DNA of 8,430 nt from Methylococcaceae bacterium (GTDB lineage: Bacteria > Pseudomonadota > Gammaproteobacteria > Methylococcales > Methylomonadaceae): NCBI GenBank assembly GCA_009925045.1, contig RFQK01000055.1, positions 1-8,430 on the forward strand. The letters run 5' to 3'. The position numbers and the translations under genes were made by a program. The notes beneath the pieces are model-generated. The model did not search any database, had not been told where the DNA came from, and worked only from the letters and a program-made list of their open reading frames with translations. Numbering within the stretch: position 1 is the stretch's first letter; each line of letters starts with the position of its first letter. Below, in pieces: positions 5,880 to 8,430 of the stretch.

Positions 5880-7076
5880 TTACAAGACGGTGGCTACCAG
5901 CGGGCTAATATCCGCGTCATAATCGACTCCTTCGATACCAAAACCGAACAGCTTTAAGAAGTCTTGGTTATAGGCATTGAAGTCGATCAAGTCTAAGACA
6001 TTGTCTTCATTCACAGCGGCCCAAATAGCCTCAACACGGTTTTGCACGCTTGGATCTAATTCTTTTTCATCCACTCGATAGCGATTAGCGCTGTCAATAC
6101 GTGGTGAGTCGCTATATAAACACTCAGTAAACAAGCGTTGTGCCTGTTCAATACAGTGTTCGTCAGTGCCATCTTCTTTCATGATTTTGATCAGAATTGA
6201 CAGATACAGAGGCATCAAGGGAATTGCAGAGCTAGCCTGTGTCACTAAAGCTTTCAAAACAGCCACATTAGCAGAGCCTTGATAGTTTTCTAAACGGCTG
6301 TTGATGGCGCGAGCGGCACGGTCTAAATCTTCCTTAGCTTTGCCGATAGTGGCTTGTCCGTAGATTGGCCAGGTCAATTTGTCACCTAAATAGGTGTAGG
6401 CGACTGTTTTGACGCCATCAGCCAACAAATCTTGATCTTTCAAGGCATCAATCCACAACTCCCAGTCTTCACCGCCCATCACTTTTACAGTGTTGGCAAT
6501 TTCTTCTTCAGTAGCCGGTAGCAGGGTGATTTCGTTGAGTTTTAATTTATCGGTATTAAAGTTTTTGGCGGTGTATTCGTTGCCGATAGGTTTGAGAACA
6601 GAAGAATAAACCTCGCCAGTGACTGGATCTGTGCGTCTTGGGGAAGCGAGGCTGTAGACAATTAAATCAATTTTGCCCAGGTCGCGTTTGATAACTTCGA
6701 TTGCCTGATTTTTGATGGCGGTAGAAAAAGCATCACCTATGATGGTATTGGCATACAGACCTTCTGCGCTCGCTGCATCATGAAAGGCTGCAGTATTGTA
6801 GTAGCCGGCTGATCCGGTTTTGTCAGAGGGTGCTTGTTCAAAGCAAATGCCTAAAGTTTTGGCACCATAGCCAAACGCCGCAGTAATTCTCGAAGCCAAG
6901 CCATAGCCGGTTGAACAGCCAATCACTAAAACGTTTTTAGGGGCGCTGTGGTTAGCCGAATCATGGCTGAAGTCTTGGGCTTTTATCAGTGCGATTTGTT
7001 CTTCAACATTGGCTTTGCAACCGACCGGATGGGCGTTGGTACAAATAAAACCACGAACTTTTGGCTTAATAATCAT
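5880..7076 (-). CDS. fabV: FabV, NADH-dependent trans-2-enoyl-ACP/CoA reductase
   Basis: FabV catalyses the last step of each fatty-acid elongation cycle, reducing the trans-2 double bond of enoyl-ACP (or enoyl-CoA) with NADH in the cytoplasm. It is one of four unrelated or distantly related enoyl reductase types, and members of the family are known for low sensitivity to triclosan. The protein starts MIIKPKVRGFICTNAHPVGC, typical of FabV. The cofactor loop GCSTGYG is at 53-59, an acidic residue that favours NADH at E80, and YSLASP at 141-146. The active-site segment LTWPIY is followed by TIGKAKEDL, giving Y239 and K248 in the characteristic Y-x8-K spacing. The segment VTQASSAIPLMPLYLS (278-293) completes the cofactor pocket. 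The length of 398 is standard. AAGG (7084-7087 on the plus strand) lies 7 bases before the ATG. A TATAAT at 7126-7121 is the likely -10. Confidence 0.97.
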   Translation of the reverse strand: MIIKPKVRGFICTNAHPVGCKANVEEQIALIKAQDFSHDSANHSAPKNVLVIGCSTGYGLASRITAAFGYGAKTLGICFEQAPSDKTGSAGYYNTAAFHDAASAEGLYANTIIGDAFSTAIKNQAIEVIKRDLGKIDLIVYSLASPRRTDPVTGEVYSSVLKPIGNEYTAKNFNTDKLKLNEITLLPATEEEIANTVKVMGGEDWELWIDALKDQDLLADGVKTVAYTYLGDKLTWPIYGQATIGKAKEDLDRAARAINSRLENYQGSANVAVLKALVTQASSAIPLMPLYLSILIKIMKEDGTDEHCIEQAQRLFTECLYSDSPRIDSANRYRVDEKELDPSVQNRVEAIWAAVNEDNVLDLIDFNAYNQDFLKLFGFGIEGVDYDADISPLVATVL

Positions 7077-7083
7077 AGAGTAA

Positions 7084-7176
7084 CCTTGGTGAAATAGGAT
7101 GTTGCTTCAAATAATCCTTAATTATAAACCAAGGGGGTAGGGCTTTGTTTTGTATCCTATGGATTTTCAGGATTAT
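7084..7176. repeat. Interleaved inverted repeats in the fabV upstream region
   Basis: Three perfect inverted pairs share this stretch: CCTTGGT (7084-7090) with ACCAAGG (7128-7134), ATAGGAT (7094-7100) with ATCCTAT (7154-7160), and ATAATCCT (7111-7118) with AGGATTAT (7169-7176). The pairs interleave rather than nest, so they cannot all fold into simple hairpins and fit protein-binding half-sites better. The fabV -10 lies among them and the left CCTTGGT covers the fabV ribosome site. Chance cannot be excluded for repeats this short. Confidence 0.35.
7121..7126 (-). promoter_or_regulatory. Candidate -10 element of the fabV promoter
   Basis: Read on the minus strand this is a perfect TATAAT, about 45 bases before the fabV ATG, with a predicted leader of some 38 bases. 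No good -35 is seen 16-18 bases upstream, where the sequence is C-rich. This suggests help from an activator, and several inverted repeats flank the site. Confidence 0.5.
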
Positions 7177-7212
7177 CAGGCGCTCTTGACTTAAACCTTT
7201 GGCATGGAAACA

Positions 7213-7242
7213 TGGTTCAAACTAAAACATTAACGTGAACCA
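7213..7242 (+). promoter_or_regulatory. Inverted repeat next to the lipoprotein ribosome site
   Basis: TGGTTCA (7213-7219) and TGAACCA (7236-7242) are perfect 7-bp complements, 16 bases apart. The right arm abuts the AGGAG ribosome site (7243-7247). It could be an operator or a weak stem limiting translation. A TTGACT at 7186-7191 is a possible -35, but no convincing -10 follows at the right spacing. Confidence 0.3.
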
Positions 7243-7253
7243 AGGAGTACATG

Positions 7254-7391
7254 ATGAAAAAAAGCAAAGCGATTTTGGTTATTTTAGGTGCATTATTTCT
7301 GGGTGGTTGCGGTGACCAGTTCTGGTGCGGAGAAGAGGGTTGTAATGCCAACTCATCAATGAAATCGACCTTTACCGTACCCAGAAAATAG
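7254..7391 (+). CDS. 45-residue cysteine-containing lipoprotein
   Basis: This very short gene encodes a lipoprotein precursor. It has a basic start MKKSKA, a hydrophobic stretch, and the lipobox LGGC with lipidated Cys at 19, leaving a 27-residue mature peptide. That peptide carries two further cysteines at 25 and 30 in a C-x4-C arrangement (WCGEEGC) that could form a disulfide in the periplasm or bind metal. Gly at +2 rather than Asp predicts sorting to the outer membrane. AGGAG at 7243-7247 is 6 bases before ATG 7254; ATG 7251 is also in frame but only 3 bases away, so 7254 is preferred. It differs from entericidins, which lack internal cysteines. No function is known to me. It is transcribed away from fabV and ends 4 bases from the converging small gene. 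Confidence 0.75.
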   Translation: MKKSKAILVILGALFLGGCGDQFWCGEEGCNANSSMKSTFTVPRK

Positions 7392-7395
7392 TCAG

Positions 7396-7602
7396 CTAAT
7401 CGTATTCCGACAAGTGTGAATACAGTTTATCAACGGTGTTTTTAAACCACAGCGGTCGGGCAATCAGCACAAATATCAAGATGGAGTCGGTCACAGGTAT
7501 TGGCAAAATTTCCATGCAGCCAATGGTGAGTAAGACTAGAAACCATTTCAGACGCCATAAGAAGGGTGGGTTTCTCCGTTTGAATTGTAATGGATTTTTC
7601 AT
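7396..7602 (-). CDS. Small hypothetical membrane protein (68 residues)
   Basis: I do not recognise a named family. The protein starts with a basic tail MKNPLQFKRRNPP, then a hydrophobic helix at about 16-33 (WRLKWFLVLLTIGCMEIL), a Pro-containing break (PIPVTD), and a second helix at about 39-48. It ends RPLWFKNTVDKLYSHLSEYD, a basic, aromatic tail. This is a credible two-helix hairpin protein with both ends in the cytoplasm. A plausible promoter (TGTTAA and TATAAA on the plus strand, read as TTAACA-16-TTTATA on the minus) lies 31-58 bases upstream. The ribosome site is weak. It converges on the lipoprotein gene with only 4 bases between stops. The evidence is composition, topology and promoter placement, so it remains tentative. 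Confidence 0.55.
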   Translation of the reverse strand: MKNPLQFKRRNPPFLWRLKWFLVLLTIGCMEILPIPVTDSILIFVLIARPLWFKNTVDKLYSHLSEYD

Positions 7603-7632
7603 GACGAAATCTTGATGAGGGTGCTTAATTGA

Positions 7633-7660
7633 TATAAAGACTAATAATAGCGTTTGTTAA
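7633..7660 (-). promoter_or_regulatory. Candidate sigma-70 promoter of the 68-residue protein gene
   Basis: On the minus strand TTAACA (7660-7655) matches five of six -35 bases, and TTTATA (7638-7633) is an acceptable -10 at a 16-base spacing. Transcription would start near 7626 with a leader of about 24 bases. The 30-bp palindrome begins 9 bases upstream of this -35. Confidence 0.4.
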
Positions 7661-7668
7661 CGTTTTCG

Positions 7669-7698
7669 TCATAACAGGTTTAATTAAATGCGTTATGA
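7669..7698. promoter_or_regulatory. 30-bp imperfect palindrome, candidate operator
   Basis: The layout is TCATAAC, 3 bases, TTTAATTAAA, 3 bases, GTTATGA. The 7-bp outer arms are perfectly complementary, and the 10-bp centre is itself a perfect palindrome with exactly the same axis (between 7683 and 7684), so 24 of 30 positions are symmetric. It lies between divergent promoters, and its right arm overlaps the TATGAT of the plus-strand gene. This is the form expected for a dimeric regulator binding site. Confidence 0.55.
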
Positions 7699-7915
7699 TC
7701 CCACCCGGAACTCGTTAAGCAGTTCCAGATCACCCAATTAGAATTTTACTAATCCATAATACAGAGGATTTACTGGGCCTTTTATTTGCCATTTTTGGAT
7801 TCCTTTTCTTTATCAGGGAGTTGATTCGAATTTTGCTACTAACAGCGAAGGATTTCTTATTCTGCGATTACAAATTTACAGAATTGGACTTTTTAAAAAA
7901 TTAATGGATATTAAG

Positions 7916-8269
7916 ATGAAAGTTTTCAAATACGCATCCGCTTTAGTTATTTTTGCAAGCGCTCTGGTCATGGTTAGCCCTAGTGTTTATGCGCAAGATG
8001 CTCAAGCAGCATCATCAGCGAGCGCGGTCAGCAGTATCGTGACCAATTTAGAATCGACTTTGGTTGAAGTTACAAAAAGTGATTTTGCTGCAGCGACTAT
8101 CAAAGTTAAAGCAGCTCGTAACTCAGCTGAAACTTTGGCGGATACCTCACCTGCATTCAAAAAAGCCTATGCCAGCCTGATCCAAGCACAAATTCAGGTT
8201 AAAAATGGCAATGTAGAAAAAGCGACTACAGAACTGAATAAAGTGATTGCGCTTTATAAAGCGCTTTAA
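7916..8269 (+). CDS. Small exported helical protein of unknown function
   Basis: No named family is recognised. From the chosen start the precursor has 117 residues. The signal peptide is 1-26 (MKVFKYASAL...SVYA), cleaved before QDAQ. The mature part opens with an Ala/Ser-rich linker and is otherwise predicted helical, with lysine-rich amphipathic segments (STLVEVTKSDFAAATIKVKAARNSAETL, then AYASLIQAQIQVKNGNVEKATTELNKVIALYKAL). The last pair of helices reads like a single TPR-type helix-turn-helix. There are no cysteines in the mature chain and no catalytic motif. ATG 7904 is also in frame and would add MDIK; 7916 gives a more usual signal peptide, although the TAATG overlap at 7902-7906 could argue for 7904. 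Neither start has a strong Shine-Dalgarno. The gene stands alone between a long leader and a strong terminator, so it is likely monocistronic, a periplasmic structural or stress-type protein at a guess. Confidence 0.8.
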   Translation: MKVFKYASALVIFASALVMVSPSVYAQDAQAASSASAVSSIVTNLESTLVEVTKSDFAAATIKVKAARNSAETLADTSPAFKKAYASLIQAQIQVKNGNVEKATTELNKVIALYKAL

Positions 8270-8319
8270 TCCGAGTTCGCTTTTATTAAGCGACTCACAG
8301 AAGTTTTGATTAAAGACCG

Positions 8320-8347
8320 GGCTTGCAAGTAATTGCAGGCCTTTTTT
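8320..8347 (+). terminator. Intrinsic terminator of the exported helical protein gene
   Basis: GGCTTGCAA (8320-8328) pairs with TTGCAGGCC (8333-8341), nine pairs with one G-T wobble, closed by a GTAA tetraloop of the GNRA class and followed by six T residues (8342-8347). It starts 50 bases after the stop codon. Confidence 0.9.
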
Positions 8348-8397
8348 ATGGCCAAAGTCTGGATCAAATTTACAAAGTAACTAAAGCGCTTGCTCAT

Positions 8398-8424
8398 TTG
8401 ACTTATGGGGTGTTCTGGTAGACT
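8398..8424 (+). promoter_or_regulatory. Possible promoter of the next gene at the window edge
   Basis: TTGACT (8398-8403) matches five of six -35 bases, and TAGACT (8419-8424) is a moderate -10 preceded by TGG. The 15-base spacing is short. It follows a strong terminator, so a new transcription unit is expected here, but the gene itself lies outside the window. Confidence 0.3.
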
Positions 8425-8430
8425 CAGGCC

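Larger units (their letters stand above)
7603..7915. other. 300-base divergent intergenic region
   Basis: This gap separates the minus-strand 68-residue gene from the plus-strand exported protein. It holds a minus-strand promoter (7633-7660), a 30-bp palindrome (7669-7698), a TATGAT (7694-7699) that could be the -10 of the plus-strand gene, and a GGAACT/AGTTCC hairpin (7707-7712/7721-7726). It also holds an open frame without ATG, GTG or upstream TTG start (7719-7904) whose stop overlaps the downstream ATG. If the TATGAT is used, the plus-strand gene has a leader of about 200 bases, long for a small gene. No RNA gene is recognisable. Confidence 0.5.

Noticed and set aside
7200..7216. TGGCATG near 7200 as a second sigma-54 promoter
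   Set aside because: The -24-like part is present but there is no GC at the required spacing; TG stands where the invariant GC should be.
7402..7423. GTATTC/GAATAC inverted repeat as a terminator between the lipoprotein and the minus-strand gene
   Set aside because: The 6-bp AT-rich stem has no T-run and lies inside the coding end of the minus-strand gene; evidence is too weak.
7694..7730. Resemblance of TGATCCCACCCGGAACTC to a 5S rRNA segment
   Set aside because: Only about 18 bases resemble the 5S core; the rest of the molecule and its helices are absent, so chance similarity is more likely.
8348..8380. Short ATG frame after the last terminator
   Set aside because: It encodes 10 residues, starts within the terminator tail and has no ribosome site.

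Overview
The window looks like a chromosomal segment of a Gram-negative gammaproteobacterium of moderate, slightly AT-leaning composition. The evidence is two outer-membrane beta-barrel proteins with C-terminal aromatic residues, c-type cytochromes exported with CxxCH sites, a FabV-type enoyl reductase, a lipoprotein with a standard lipobox and ordinary Shine-Dalgarno sites. An obligate C1 or methane-oxidising relative (Methylococcales) is a plausible guess from the flavour of the proteins, but no diagnostic gene such as a methane monooxygenase is present. There are no rRNAs, tRNAs, insertion sequences, CRISPR arrays or phage genes.

Positions 1-4335 hold a five-gene plus-strand cluster. A well-matched sigma-54 promoter (120-135) precedes a monoheme cytochrome fused to an outer-membrane barrel, with a Cyc2-like architecture (170-1534). 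A strong intrinsic terminator (1555-1581) follows. Only 17 bases later begins a tightly packed set: a four-helix inner-membrane monoheme cytochrome c (1599-2324), an unrecognised membrane protein (2330-2875), a signal-peptide-bearing PIG-L/LmbE deacetylase (2872-3921, ATGA overlap) and a small ParB/sulfiredoxin-fold protein (3958-4335). The two cytochromes could be the outer- and inner-membrane ends of an electron conduit across the envelope. That is an inference, and no periplasmic shuttle is encoded here.

Positions 4336-7076 hold a FadL/OmpP1-family outer-membrane channel for hydrophobic compounds (4471-5766, plus) facing fabV, the last reductase of fatty-acid elongation (5880-7076, minus). 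Two perfect-stem hairpins lie between the convergent genes.

Positions 7077-8430 are a region of small genes and regulatory DNA. The fabV upstream region carries several interleaved inverted repeats. After it come a 45-residue Cys-containing lipoprotein (7254-7391), a 68-residue minus-strand membrane protein (7396-7602), a 300-base divergent intergenic region with a 30-bp imperfect palindrome, and a small exported helical protein (7916-8269) closed by an intrinsic terminator (8320-8347). The window ends in what may be the promoter of the next gene.

The most interesting material is the sigma-54-preceded cytochrome-porin/membrane-cytochrome cluster with its in-cluster terminator and unexpected secreted deacetylase. 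Next are the small lipoprotein and the palindrome-controlled divergent locus.
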